A stretch of 48,492 nucleotides of DNA from Candidatus Moraniibacteriota bacterium (GTDB lineage Bacteria > Patescibacteriota > Minisyncoccia > Moranbacterales > UBA1568): NCBI GenBank assembly GCA_903893925.1, contig CAITOC010000047.1, forward strand, positions 1-48,492, read 5' to 3'. The translations under genes and the position numbers were made by a program. Shown here piece by piece: positions 1 through 9,358 of the stretch (positions within the stretch are counted from its first letter, which is position 1; each line of letters starts with the position of its first letter). Below the pieces are notes generated by a model, which was given only the letters and a program-made list of their open reading frames with translations, was not told the origin of the DNA and did not search any database.

Positions 1-87
1 ATCGCTACTAGAGGAGTACTAGAGGAGTTCGACTCCCTATAGGGAGTCGAACTCCTGAACGTAACAGTGATGTAGTTCATTTGGTAT
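1..87 (-). repeat. Dispersed palindromic repeat family, copy R1 (truncated by window start)
   Basis: Reverse complement reads ATACCAAATGAACTACATCACTGTTACGTTCAGGAGTTCGACTCCCTATAGGGAGTCGAACTCCTCTAGTACTCCTCTAGTAGCGAT. Same flanks as copies at 25872 and 32923. Perfect 34-nt palindrome at 23-56. Confidence 0.85.
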
Positions 88-107
88 AAGAAATTACTTC
101 CCTTCGC

Positions 108-204
108 CTTTGCGAGTCCGCAAACTGGCGGAGAAGCGGTCCAGGACTCTGGATTGCCACCCCGGCATACGCGGGGCAGGCTACCCGAGGACAGGCTCGC
201 AAAG
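108..204. repeat. Palindromic intergenic repeat with 9-bp terminal inverted repeat (CTTTGCGAG...CTCGCAAAG)
   Basis: CTTTGCGAG at 108-116 and CTCGCAAAG at 196-204. Interior contains GGATTGCCACCCCGG, resembling the widespread TTGCGAG...GTGGCAATCC...CTCGCAA class of bacterial palindromic repeats. Confidence 0.7.
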
Positions 205-378
205 ACAGACTATTTGATATGGTTTCAGTTGCTAACGTGACTGAGTATATATCGTAGTAAGGGAATGTAAACCGAGAAGACATGAATGTGGGGTCCTCAT
301 ATTTTCGCAGGATGAACCTCTTCGCTCCTGGCACGCCGTTCACTACCATGTAATAGTATATGGTAGTGTGGCTGTCCG

Positions 379-402
379 AAAAAAATACTCCCCGAAAGGG
401 GC
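379..402 (-). terminator. Rho-independent terminator for the minus-strand GT2 gene
   Basis: On the minus strand: CCCC-TTTC-GGGG stem-loop followed by AGTATTTTTTT. Lies just past the stop of 460..1227. Confidence 0.65.
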
Positions 403-459
403 GTACGATGGCGCATGTCGGGTTATGTTCCGAGTATTCGGCGGTTATTTCGACGGCGG

Positions 460-1227
460 TTATTTTTTCGTGCGAATGCGTTTCTTGTCGTATCTGCCGG
501 CCAGATTGTTCCAGCGGATGCGGATAAGCGCGAACAGCATATTGATGGAATCGTGTACCACTCGCACGTTCGTATTGCGCGTGTCCTTGCGGATGAGTAC
601 CGGCAAGATGGCGACCCGATATTGACGTTTGCGGGCGATGAAGAGGAGTTCGGCGTCGAAGGCGAATCGACGGATCGTGATCTTTCCGAAGAGGTCCTTG
701 GCGACGGTGCGGTTGAAGAGTTTGAACCCGCATTGCGTATCCGAGAACTCGAATCCGCCGAGGATGAGGATTTGCAGGAGGTGAAATCCTCGGGCCGTGA
801 GGACTCGGTACCATGGTGACGGTTCCTCGAGTCGGGCGCCCGGAGCCAGGCGTGATGCGATGACGATATCGGATTCGGATTGGTTGAGGACGGACATGAA
901 CTCGTCGAGCTCGTCGATCGGGATGGTGAGGTCCGCGTCGATGAAGAGGATCGGATTGTCTTTGGCTGCCAAGACACCCGCTTTGACCGCGGCGCCTTTG
1001 CCGCGGTTCACCGCGAAACGAATGTGGGTGAGTGACACTTCCGGATGGTCCTTGATGAATTGTTCGACGATGTCCGGCGTGCCGTCCGGACTGCCATCGG
1101 TCACGACGATAATCTCGTACCGTTCGAAGCGCTCGAGCAAATAGCGATGAACCGTCATGATGTTCGCCGCGATAACCTCAGACTCCTTGTAGCAGGGGAT
1201 GACGACGGATATTTCCTGATATTTCAT
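460..1227 (-). CDS. Glycosyltransferase family 2 (dolichyl-phosphate glucosyltransferase/DPM1-like)
   Basis: SVVIPCYKESEVIAANI...IIVVTDGSPDGTPDIV...NRGKGAAVKAGVLAA...LFIDADLTIP...DTQCGFKLF: GT2 GT-A fold motifs. Confidence 0.93.
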   Translation of the reverse strand: MKYQEISVVIPCYKESEVIAANIMTVHRYLLERFERYEIIVVTDGSPDGTPDIVEQFIKDHPEVSLTHIRFAVNRGKGAAVKAGVLAAKDNPILFIDADLTIPIDELDEFMSVLNQSESDIVIASRLAPGARLEEPSPWYRVLTARGFHLLQILILGGFEFSDTQCGFKLFNRTVAKDLFGKITIRRFAFDAELLFIARKRQYRVAILPVLIRKDTRNTNVRVVHDSINMLFALIRIRWNNLAGRYDKKRIRTKK

Positions 1228-1268
1228 ATCACAAGTCTTCCGGCCGGACCGGGTGATTTATTGATGAT

Positions 1269-1296
1269 AGTATAGCAAAAAAACGGGATTCGCGAA
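1269..1296 (-). promoter_or_regulatory. Candidate sigma70-type promoter for 460..1227
   Basis: Minus strand TTCGCG-N16-TATACT (-10 at 1269-1274), 42 nt before the start codon; -35 is weak. Confidence 0.4.
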
Positions 1297-1310
1297 ACGG
1301 CATAAAATGA

Positions 1311-1399
1311 GCTTATGTATTCAGGGGTTCGGCCCCGTGAATGCCGGGCGAGCTCCTCTGGTAGTGATATACAACACATCAAGTTATTTCAATATAAGC
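1311..1399 (+). repeat. Dispersed palindromic repeat family, copy R2 (diverged 5' end)
   Basis: TTCAGGGGTTCGGCCC...GGGCGAGCTCCTCTGGTAGTGATATACAACACATCAAGTTATTTCAATATAAGC. Shares the CTCCTCTxGxAGxGATATACAA right flank with the other copies; GCTTAT/ATAAGC inverted ends. Confidence 0.75.
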
Positions 1400-1450
1400 A
1401 TCTATTCTAGGTGAAAAAAAGCCATTTCAAGGCGGAAAAACGTATAAAAA

Positions 1451-1545
1451 GAGCCGCCAGTGAGTGGAGAAGAAAGAGATGTTCATGATTGTCATGAAGG
1501 TTCGGAAGTGTACCGAACATCTTTTTCTACACTGTATGGCGGCTA
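1451..1545. other. Long imperfect stem-loop in divergent intergenic region (possible ncRNA/leader)
   Basis: AGCCGCCA (1452-1459) pairs with TGGCGGCT (1537-1544). Inner AGTGGAGAAGAAAGAGATGTTC pairs imperfectly with GAACATCTTTTTCTACACT. Confidence 0.45.
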
Positions 1546-1950
1546 GTTTTGGGAGGGAGGCGGTACCGGATTTCGGATAAGACGATTTCGAGGCGATGAA
1601 GCTGTCAATATCATCAACGGCATTCATACGGCAGATTATTCTCGCGGTAGGAAGCCGGGTCTTGTGACCTTCCAAAATCCAGAGAGTCTATTCTCAAGTT
1701 ATCAAATAACGGTCGGGATAGTACACATGCGATCATCCTCCCTCATGCCTCAAACATAGCTTAAAACAATGAGGCTGTCAAGCATGACTACTCCTGGCCC
1801 GTGGATGGTGAAGATAGGGCTCGAATCTCCTGTTCGGACCCGACTGAGAACGGTCTGTTTCTGGTTTGCCGGAACGGGAAAAACGTTCTAAAATAGGAAA
1901 AGAAAGACCTGTCGGTCCGAGAGGACCGTAACGGGTCGCATAGCTTATTC

Positions 1951-2904
1951 GTGAGTATTTCGAATATGGAAGACCAGAAGATCTCCTTGTCGGTCGTGGT
2001 GCCTCTCTATAACGAGGAAGGGAACGTGAAGGAACTGCATGAACGGATCGTGAAGGCGTGCCGTGAGCTTGGAAAGCCGTTCGAGATCATTTTCGTGGAC
2101 GACGGATCCAAGGACGATACCGTCAAGAATTGCGAGAGCCTTTCGCCGCTGACACTGATCAAATTCCGTAAAAATTTCGGCCAGACGGCTTCCTTCGATG
2201 CCGGGATCAAACAATCGAAAGGAGATGTCATCGTCATGATGGATGGCGATCTGCAGAATGATCCGGCGGACATAGGACTTTTGCTGGAAAAAATGGAAGA
2301 GGGTTTCGACGTGGTCACCGGATGGCGATTCAAGCGCAAGGACAGTCTCGGGAAAAAGATTTTCTCGCGCACGGCCAATCTGTTGCGCAAGGTATTGATC
2401 CAAGACAAGATCCATGACAGCGGTTGTTCGCTCAAGGCTTACAAGCGAAGCTGTTTCGAGGATTTGGATCTTTTCGGCGAGATGCACCGGTTCATCCCGG
2501 CGATACTCGAAATGCAGGGATACAGCGTCGGTGAGGTCAAGGTGAGTCATCATCCTCGCGTGTCGGGCGTGACGAAATACAATTGGAAGCGGGGGATGAA
2601 GGGGTTTGTCGACATGATCTCGATCTGGTTCTGGCGCAAGTATTCCAACCGACCATTGCATCTCTTCGGCGGTACGGGTATCGTTTTCTCCGCCTCCGGT
2701 TTCGTGATCCTCGTCTGGATGGGGATCGAGAAAATCCAAGGCCAGGCGATCGCTGCGAGAAATTGGCCGCTCGTCGGAGTGTTCTTCGTGCTCGTCGGCA
2801 TACAGCTGTTCGTGTTCGGGCTCCTGGCCGATATCATGCTGAAGAACTATTACAAGGTTCAGGGGAAGATGAATTACAGCATCAAGGAAATCATCAATTC
2901 ATAG
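1951..2904 (+). CDS. Glycosyltransferase family 2, polyisoprenyl-phosphate glycosyltransferase (ArnC/GtrB/DPM1-like) with C-terminal TM helices
   Basis: LSVVVPLYNEEGNVKELHERI...FEIIFVDDGSKDDT...VIVMMDGDLQNDPADI...DSGCSLKAYKR plus two C-terminal hydrophobic segments. Confidence 0.94.
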   Translation: MSISNMEDQKISLSVVVPLYNEEGNVKELHERIVKACRELGKPFEIIFVDDGSKDDTVKNCESLSPLTLIKFRKNFGQTASFDAGIKQSKGDVIVMMDGDLQNDPADIGLLLEKMEEGFDVVTGWRFKRKDSLGKKIFSRTANLLRKVLIQDKIHDSGCSLKAYKRSCFEDLDLFGEMHRFIPAILEMQGYSVGEVKVSHHPRVSGVTKYNWKRGMKGFVDMISIWFWRKYSNRPLHLFGGTGIVFSASGFVILVWMGIEKIQGQAIAARNWPLVGVFFVLVGIQLFVFGLLADIMLKNYYKVQGKMNYSIKEIINS

Positions 2905-2915
2905 ACTACGGGCAT

Positions 2916-4241
2916 ATGAGAATAGCGGTAATCGGGACGGGATATGTGGGTTCGGTCACGGGCGCATGCTTCGCGGAAATGGGCAATACGGTCGTCTGTG
3001 TCGACAAGGACCGGAATAAGATCGCGCAGTTCGAGTCCGGAAAAGCGCCTTTGCATGAAAAAGGTCTGGACGAACTCGTACTTCGGAACCTGAAGAATGA
3101 GACGCTTTCGTTCACGACGGATTTCGAGGATGCCGTCAAAAAAAGCGACATCATCTTCATCGCGGTGGGAACCCCGCCCAACGAGGACGGGAGTGCCGAT
3201 CTCTCCCATGTGCTGGGAGTGGCGATCGACCTCGGGCGATGTATGGATCACGAGATTATCGTCGTCGACAAATCGACGGTACCGGTCGGCACCGCTCAGT
3301 CGGTGTCGGAGAAAATTGCCGAACAGTTGCAGACGCGCGGTGTCGAGATCCCATTCCAGGTGGTGAGCAATCCGGAATTTTTGGCACAGGGGACGGCCGT
3401 GAAGGATTTCCTCGAGCCGAGCCGGATAGTCGTCGGTTCCGACGATCCAAAGGCAATCGAGACGATGCGGGAACTCTATGCGCCGTTCACGCGTCGGGAG
3501 GGCCGATTCTTCGCGATGGACGCCAAGACCGCTGAGATCGTGAAATATGCCTCGAATTGTTTTCTCGCAGTCAAGATCTCGGCATCGAACGAGTTGGCTA
3601 ATATCTGTTCGAAGGCGGGTGCGGATTATGAGAATGTCCGGAAGGCAATGGGAGCGGATCCGCGCATCGGTGAAGCGTTCTTGTATGCGAGCGCCGGCTT
3701 CGGCGGTTCGTGTTTTCCGAAGGATGTGAAAGCGCTCGTGAAGACGGCCGGCGATTTCGGATACGATGCCAGAATGCTCAGGCAGACGCTCGATACCAAT
3801 GAGAAGCAGAAGCTCGTCTTGGCACAGATGGTGACGGACCGATTCGGAGAGGATTTGAAGGGTAAGACATTCGGTGTGTGGGGGCTGGCATTCAAGGCCG
3901 GTACGGACGATATGCGTGAATCGCCTGCGATTACGCTCGTCAATACGCTTGTCGGGTTGGGAGCGACTATCCGGGCACATGATCCGGAGGCTATGAAGAT
4001 GGCACGGACGCCGGAATATTTCGGGGAAAATCCGTCCATCTCGTACTTCGAGGACAAGTACGAGGCGCTTGACGGGGCGGATGCGATGCTCGTTATCACC
4101 GAATGGAAGGAATTCCGTACGCCGGACTTCGATCGTATCAGGAAGTCATTGAGGGAACCCATCATATTCGATGGTCGTCTGCTCTATGAGCCAAAAAAAT
4201 TGAAGGAACTCGGTTTCGAGTACCATTCCATTGGAAGATAG
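2916..4241 (+). CDS. ugd: UDP-glucose 6-dehydrogenase
   Basis: MRIAVIGTGYVGSVTGACFAEMG (Rossmann), VGTPPNEDGSADLS, VSNPEFLAQGTAVKDF, KYASNCFLAVKISASNELA, GFGGSCFPKDVKAL, GLAFKAGTDDMRESPA. ATG at 2916 chosen over the longer ORF from 2583, which overlaps the previous gene. Confidence 0.95.
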   Translation: MRIAVIGTGYVGSVTGACFAEMGNTVVCVDKDRNKIAQFESGKAPLHEKGLDELVLRNLKNETLSFTTDFEDAVKKSDIIFIAVGTPPNEDGSADLSHVLGVAIDLGRCMDHEIIVVDKSTVPVGTAQSVSEKIAEQLQTRGVEIPFQVVSNPEFLAQGTAVKDFLEPSRIVVGSDDPKAIETMRELYAPFTRREGRFFAMDAKTAEIVKYASNCFLAVKISASNELANICSKAGADYENVRKAMGADPRIGEAFLYASAGFGGSCFPKDVKALVKTAGDFGYDARMLRQTLDTNEKQKLVLAQMVTDRFGEDLKGKTFGVWGLAFKAGTDDMRESPAITLVNTLVGLGATIRAHDPEAMKMARTPEYFGENPSISYFEDKYEALDGADAMLVITEWKEFRTPDFDRIRKSLREPIIFDGRLLYEPKKLKELGFEYHSIGR

Positions 4242-4242
4242 T

Positions 4243-5388
4243 ATGAAAATACTGTTTCTCAACTATGAGTATCCTCCGCTCGGAGGCGGGGCGGGGAATG
4301 CGACCGCGTATCTTTTGCGTGAATATGCGAAGGTGCCCGGTCTTGAAGTGCATCTCGTCACGTCGGCCGTCGGCACCGAATATGTCCGAGAGACGGTCGG
4401 CGATCGGATCGTCATTCATCGTTTGCCAATCGGCAAGGATCCCAATCGCCTGTCCTATCAGTCTAGGAACAATCTCTTGGCATATTCGTGGAAGGCGTAT
4501 TTTTTCTCGGAGAACCTGATCGGGAAGGAAGGGGGATTTGACCTTATTCATGCGTTCTTTACCGTTCCATGTGGATTTCTGGCATTGATACTTGGCTTAC
4601 AATACCGTCTGCCGTATATCATCTCCCTGCGCGGGGCGGACGTCCCTGGATACAGCGAACGCTTCAGGGCGCTCTATGGGTTCCTTCGCCCGCTCGTCCG
4701 GGTCATCTGGCGTCATGCGGTCCGGGTCATCTCGAACAGTGCGGGACTGCGAGACTTGGCAAGGAAAACCGATTCCGGTCTGGAAATACCGATCATCCCA
4801 AATGGCGTCTCCATGGACGAATTCTCGCTCACGAACCGACAGACGTCTGACGGCGTGGTCCGTGTCCTTACCGTATCGCGACTCACCCCTCGCAAAGGGA
4901 TACGTTTCTTGATCCGTGCGATGGTAGGGCTTCCGAAGCATATCAGGCTCATAATCGTCGGAGAAGGGGATGAACGCCACACGCTCGAATCAATTGCTGA
5001 TTCGGCTGGCGTCTCGGACCGTGTCGAATTTCGAGGGCTCATTCCGCATGAGGAACTGCCGGCCATTTATCGCGAGGCTGACATCTTCTGCCTGCCATCA
5101 CTCAACGAAGGGATGAGCAATACCATGCTCGAAGCGATCGCTTCGGGACTCCCTATCGTCGCGACGATCACCGGTGGTACGGAGGAGCTCGTGACGAACG
5201 GACGGAACGGATACTTCGTACAGACATCGTCCTCTGACGACCTGGCGGACAAACTCGGGATACTTGCGGCCGACCCGGTTCTTCGCGCCCGTATGGGTGA
5301 AGTAAGTCGTGCCAAGGCCGAATCGATGAGCTGGCACGCCGTCGCCTCGGACTATGTGGACGAGTATCACCGATCCATCTCGCGCTGA
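4243..5388 (+). CDS. Glycosyltransferase family 4
   Basis: MKILFLNYEYPPLGGGAGNAT..., IPNGV, VSRLTPRKGIRFLI, DIFCLPSLNEGMSNTMLEAIASGLPIVAT: GT4 motifs. Confidence 0.94.
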   Translation: MKILFLNYEYPPLGGGAGNATAYLLREYAKVPGLEVHLVTSAVGTEYVRETVGDRIVIHRLPIGKDPNRLSYQSRNNLLAYSWKAYFFSENLIGKEGGFDLIHAFFTVPCGFLALILGLQYRLPYIISLRGADVPGYSERFRALYGFLRPLVRVIWRHAVRVISNSAGLRDLARKTDSGLEIPIIPNGVSMDEFSLTNRQTSDGVVRVLTVSRLTPRKGIRFLIRAMVGLPKHIRLIIVGEGDERHTLESIADSAGVSDRVEFRGLIPHEELPAIYREADIFCLPSLNEGMSNTMLEAIASGLPIVATITGGTEELVTNGRNGYFVQTSSSDDLADKLGILAADPVLRARMGEVSRAKAESMSWHAVASDYVDEYHRSISR

Positions 5389-5420
5389 GAGTTTGTTTAT
5401 TTACACGGAGAAATCATGTT

Positions 5421-6374
5421 ATGACAGAGAAACGCCTCAAGAGGCAAATACTATTCGCTTTCAAGGCGATTATGGCGGTCGTGCTGATCGTTTTGTTGAT
5501 CCGCGAAGTGGACTGGCTGAAGATCTGGAGCGAGGTATCGCAGGCGTCGATCCCCCTGCTTTTTGTAGCACTCCTGCTCTATATCATCGGGATTTTCATG
5601 TGTATCGAGCGGTGGTGGCGGGCTGCTCAGTTCAAGAAGTTCGCCATGACGTTCCGGAATGCGATGGAGTTCTATTTCGCAGGGCTCTTTCTGAACAATT
5701 TCCTCCCGTCGTTTCTCGGTGGGGATGCGTACCAGAGTTATATCCTCGGGAAGTCTGAGAAGCGCTATCCGGCAGCGATCTCGACGGTCATGTTCACGCG
5801 ATTCATCGGGTTGTGGACGACGATCGTCTTGTTCCTCATTTTCGGTCTCCTTGGCTATTCCGAGGTCTTCGCCCAACCGCTCTTCGCCTGGTTCGGCATC
5901 CTGTCGATTCTTTTCATGGTCGCAAACGTCGCGATCACGCTCGTCTACTCACATCCGAAGTGTCAGAGTCTCTTCGACCGGTTCCCTGGCAAGATACGAA
6001 AATTTTTTAAGGAGATCGACCGGTATGCGAAATGGCATTTCCTGCGGGATAACTTCGTATTGTCGGCGGCATTCGCGATTGTCGGAGTAGGACTGTTCAA
6101 CCTCGTGCTTTTCTACGCGCTCGGCGAGCATGTGCCGATCTTCCCGTACCTCGCGACCGTGTTCTTGATCAGTCTCGTGTCGAGCCTGCCGGTATCGATC
6201 AACAATATCGGATTCAAGGAATGGGCGTACTATGCCTTCTTCCCGCTTATCGGGATCCGGCCGGAGGCGGCGCTCGCCGTAGCACTGCTGGTACGGTTCA
6301 TCCAGGTATTGGTCAGTATCGCAGGTGCGCCGTTCTTCTTCAAGGAGAAGAAGACGTATGGGACGGAAGGATGA
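5421..6374 (+). CDS. LPG-synthase-TM/UPF0104-family (AglD-like) integral membrane protein
   Basis: NNFLPSFLGGDAYQSYILGK, SLVSSLPVSINNIGFKEWAYYAFF, multiple TM helices; paralog of 8322..9257. Confidence 0.86.
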   Translation: MTEKRLKRQILFAFKAIMAVVLIVLLIREVDWLKIWSEVSQASIPLLFVALLLYIIGIFMCIERWWRAAQFKKFAMTFRNAMEFYFAGLFLNNFLPSFLGGDAYQSYILGKSEKRYPAAISTVMFTRFIGLWTTIVLFLIFGLLGYSEVFAQPLFAWFGILSILFMVANVAITLVYSHPKCQSLFDRFPGKIRKFFKEIDRYAKWHFLRDNFVLSAAFAIVGVGLFNLVLFYALGEHVPIFPYLATVFLISLVSSLPVSINNIGFKEWAYYAFFPLIGIRPEAALAVALLVRFIQVLVSIAGAPFFFKEKKTYGTEG

Positions 6375-6423
6375 TGAGCTCTTGACTTCTCTGCTCCCCG
6401 TTATCTGTTAATTGTTATCTGCT

Positions 6424-8325
6424 ATGTGCGGAATTACCGGAAAACTCTCTTTCATCGACAAACCGGTCTCCCGAAGCGAGATCGAGGCTATGAACGGCGC
6501 CATCGTTCATCGCGGACCCGATGATGGCGGGACCTACGTGTCTCCCGACGGCAAAGTCGGACTCGGACACCGACGACTTTCGATCATCGATCTGTCGCCA
6601 CTCGGTCATCAGCCGATGCGGTATCTGGACCGCTATGAGATCGTTTTCAATGGCGAGATCTACAATTTTCAGGAAAAGCGGGAGATGCTCGAGAAGGATG
6701 GCTATACCTTCGCTTCACATTCCGATACCGAGGTGATACTGGCTCTCTACGACAAGTACGGCAAGGACTGCCTGCAACACCTGCGTGGTATGTTCGCGTT
6801 CGCGATTTATGACAAACGGGAACAGACGCTTTTCTGTGCACGTGATCGGGTGGGCAAGAAACCGTTCAAGTACTATGTCGATGACAACGTGTTCCTGTTC
6901 GCGTCGGAGCTCAAGGCGATTTTGACACAGTCGGAGTATCATCGTGAGCCGGACTCTCTGGCGCTTCATCACTATTTGACGCTGCGATACGTCCCGGCGC
7001 CTCTGACCGGTTTTGTCGGGATAAAAAAGCTCGAACCCGCACACTTCCTCCTCGTCGATTTGAAAACCGGGAAGATCGAGAAAGAACGATATTGGAAACT
7101 CGATTATTCTGAAAAACTTGATTTGTCGGAAGGGGAGTGGAAGCAAAAAATCATGGAGAAGCTCGAGGAAGCGGTAAAAATCCGCATGGTGTCGGACGTG
7201 CCGATCGGCGCGTTTCTTTCGGGCGGTATCGATTCGAGTGCGGTGGTCGGACTGATGAGCCGGCACAGCACGGCTCCGGTCAAGACTTTTTCCATCGGAT
7301 TCAACGAAGAGAAATACAATGAGCTTCCGTATGCCAAGACCGTATCAGAACTCTTCAAGACGGAACATACGGAATTCATTGTCGAGCCCAAAGCGATGGA
7401 AGTCATGCCTCTTTTGGTCAGGCATTTCGAGGAACCGTTCGCGGACAAGAGCATGATCCCGACCTATTATGTGAGTAAGCTGACGCGTGAACGCGTGACG
7501 GTGGCGCTCTCGGGCGACGGTGGGGACGAAAACTTCGCGGGATACGCCCAACATGGCATATTCCGCTTCTCGCTCATATATGATCGGGTTCGTTTTCTGC
7601 ACACGTTGATCGTCCTGCCGGTCGTCAGGTTTTTGGCGGAGCATATCGAGACGACATTTTTCCTGCGCGCGTACCAGTTCGCCAAGACGATGGCGGAACC
7701 GCCGGCACATCGGTATGCGAACTATATGTGCTACTTCACCGACGAGGAGAAGCGCGATGTCTATACCGACGATTTCCGACGACGATTTGCCGACGTCGAT
7801 TCGCTCGGTATTATCGCCGAGACATTTTCCGACAGTGGTTCGGAGGACCGGTTGGACCAAGCGCTTTTCGCCGACTTCACGACCTATCTGCCGGATGATC
7901 TTATGGTCAAGGCGGATATCACCACGATGGCTGCCTCACTCGAATCGCGAAGTCCGTTCCTCGATCATGAGTTTCTCGAACTGACGGCCAAGATCCCGAG
8001 CCGACTCAAGATTCGAGGCATCAATAATCGGAAGTACATCCTCAAGAAGGCGCTCGAGGGATTTTTGCCCGATGGTATACTCTATCGCAAGAAGATGGGA
8101 TTTGCCTCGCCGATCGATGTCTGGTTCAAGACGGATTTGCGAGACTATGCCCGGGAACTTCTCCTGTCGGAAAAAGCCCTCGCACGGGGGATATTTCGCA
8201 AGGAGGCGATCGAAAAAATGCTCGACGATCATGTCACGACCGATATCAATTACGCTCGCCATATCCTGGCGCTTGTGGTGCTTGAATCGTGGTTCCTTGA
8301 GTTTTTCGATGAGAAAACGGTATGA
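6424..8325 (+). CDS. asnB: Asparagine synthase (glutamine-hydrolysing)-type amidotransferase
   Basis: MCGITGKLSF N-terminal Cys nucleophile, RGPDDGG, VFNGEIYNF, FLSGGIDSSAVVGL (PPi motif), SLESRSPFLDHEFLE. True start is the ATG at 6424. Confidence 0.94.
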   Translation: MCGITGKLSFIDKPVSRSEIEAMNGAIVHRGPDDGGTYVSPDGKVGLGHRRLSIIDLSPLGHQPMRYLDRYEIVFNGEIYNFQEKREMLEKDGYTFASHSDTEVILALYDKYGKDCLQHLRGMFAFAIYDKREQTLFCARDRVGKKPFKYYVDDNVFLFASELKAILTQSEYHREPDSLALHHYLTLRYVPAPLTGFVGIKKLEPAHFLLVDLKTGKIEKERYWKLDYSEKLDLSEGEWKQKIMEKLEEAVKIRMVSDVPIGAFLSGGIDSSAVVGLMSRHSTAPVKTFSIGFNEEKYNELPYAKTVSELFKTEHTEFIVEPKAMEVMPLLVRHFEEPFADKSMIPTYYVSKLTRERVTVALSGDGGDENFAGYAQHGIFRFSLIYDRVRFLHTLIVLPVVRFLAEHIETTFFLRAYQFAKTMAEPPAHRYANYMCYFTDEEKRDVYTDDFRRRFADVDSLGIIAETFSDSGSEDRLDQALFADFTTYLPDDLMVKADITTMAASLESRSPFLDHEFLELTAKIPSRLKIRGINNRKYILKKALEGFLPDGILYRKKMGFASPIDVWFKTDLRDYARELLLSEKALARGIFRKEAIEKMLDDHVTTDINYARHILALVVLESWFLEFFDEKTV

Positions 8326-9257
8326 TTATCGACCGAAAAAAAATCGTCCTGTTCGTGCTGAAGCTCCTTGTGAGCGGAGGGTTGTTGGCGTGGCTTATCG
8401 TGAAGGTGAACTGGGCCGACGTGTGGTCGCAGTTGGAACGACTTTCGCTCCGGCAGATCTTTCTCTATATCGCGGTGCTGCTTGTCGGCATGACGGTCTC
8501 GTCGTACAAGTGGAGGGCCCTTGCCGGATTCAAGGGATTGCAGGTAACCGTAGCGGACTGTTTCCGACTCTACCTGACCGGTTCATTCCTGAACAACTTC
8601 TTCCCGTCATTTATCGGCGGAGATACCTATCGGGCGTATCAGCTCGGCAAACGGGACGGGCGATATTCGGATGCGGCCGCGAGCGTGGTGATGGACCGGT
8701 TGACCGGACTCATCGGGGCTATGATATTGTCGGTGTTGTTTGCCATGTTGAATTGGCGTGTCATCGTTTCTCATCAGGTGTTGCTTGGTATCGTCTCAAT
8801 GGTCGCGCTGGCACTCGTCGGGATCGCGGCGCTTGGGCCGATCATGACGCTTCCACTGTGGGAGAGACTGACGCGCTTCATTCCGAAAAAAGCGTTGGAA
8901 TTTCTCCTGGCTTTGCATGAGTATTATGCCCACAAGGGGATGTTTTTCCGTGCGCTCGGATTAGCGGTCTTGTTCAGTCTGATCGGACTCGGATTGCAGA
9001 ATGCGGTCATTTTTTGGGCACTCGGCATCCATGTCGGGGTGCTTGATTACCTGTCGGTGATTTTCCTTATCAGTATCGTGTCTTCCGCTCCGGTGAGTAT
9101 CAATAATATCGGCGTGCAGGAATGGGCCTATGTCACGTTCTTCGGCTTTTTCGGTATCGCATCGTCTTCGGTCATCGCGGTCTCGATCGTTATCCGAGTC
9201 TTACAGATGCTGGTAAGTTTCACGGCGCTCCCGATGTATCTGAAGGGGAAGAAGTAG
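8322..9257 (+). CDS. LPG-synthase-TM/UPF0104-family integral membrane protein (paralog of 5421..6374)
   Basis: FLNNFFPSFIGGDTYRAYQLGKRDGRYSDAAASVVMDRLTGL, SIVSSAPVSINNIGVQEWAYVTFF; ATGA overlap with the upstream asnB-like gene. Confidence 0.87.
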   Translation: MIIDRKKIVLFVLKLLVSGGLLAWLIVKVNWADVWSQLERLSLRQIFLYIAVLLVGMTVSSYKWRALAGFKGLQVTVADCFRLYLTGSFLNNFFPSFIGGDTYRAYQLGKRDGRYSDAAASVVMDRLTGLIGAMILSVLFAMLNWRVIVSHQVLLGIVSMVALALVGIAALGPIMTLPLWERLTRFIPKKALEFLLALHEYYAHKGMFFRALGLAVLFSLIGLGLQNAVIFWALGIHVGVLDYLSVIFLISIVSSAPVSINNIGVQEWAYVTFFGFFGIASSSVIAVSIVIRVLQMLVSFTALPMYLKGKK

Positions 9258-9313
9258 ACGGAACGAGGAAATCAAGAACGTAGAGGAAAAGAGCTGAAAA
9301 AACTGAATCGTTG

Positions 9314-9332
9314 CCGAAGGCTAAACCTTCGG
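9314..9332. terminator. Hairpin between convergent genes (possible weak terminator)
   Basis: CCGAAGG-ctaaa-CCTTCGG perfect stem; no U-tract. Confidence 0.35.
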
Positions 9333-9358
9333 AGATATCGAGTATCGATTGTATTCGG

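Noticed and set aside
23-56. GGAGTTCGACTCC as a tRNA T-arm (tRNA-derived SINE-like origin)
   Set aside because: Matches GG-TTCGA-CC by eye, but no other tRNA features are present and other family members (R5, R6) lack it.
77-977. ORFs 77..814 and 423..977 on the minus strand overlapping the GT2 gene
   Set aside because: Arg/Ser/Pro-rich, out-of-frame shadow of a clear GT2 CDS and of intergenic repeats; no family motifs.
1427-1675. 82-aa minus-strand ORF in the divergent intergenic region
   Set aside because: Overlaps the stem-loop at 1451-1545; no ribosome site or protein-like features.
1790-1840. GGGCTCGAATCTCCTGTTCGGACCC resembling a tRNA T-arm/3' end
   Set aside because: The T-stem has mismatches and no acceptor, D or anticodon arms can be assembled upstream.
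2583-2915. N-terminal extension of the Ugd ORF
   Set aside because: Overlaps the 3' end of the GT2 gene; the Rossmann start MRIAVIGTGYVG at 2916 is the natural N-terminus.
8072-8920. 282-aa plus-strand ORF spanning the end of asnB and the start of the UPF0104 gene
   Set aside because: Out-of-frame overlap of two strongly supported genes; composition not protein-like.
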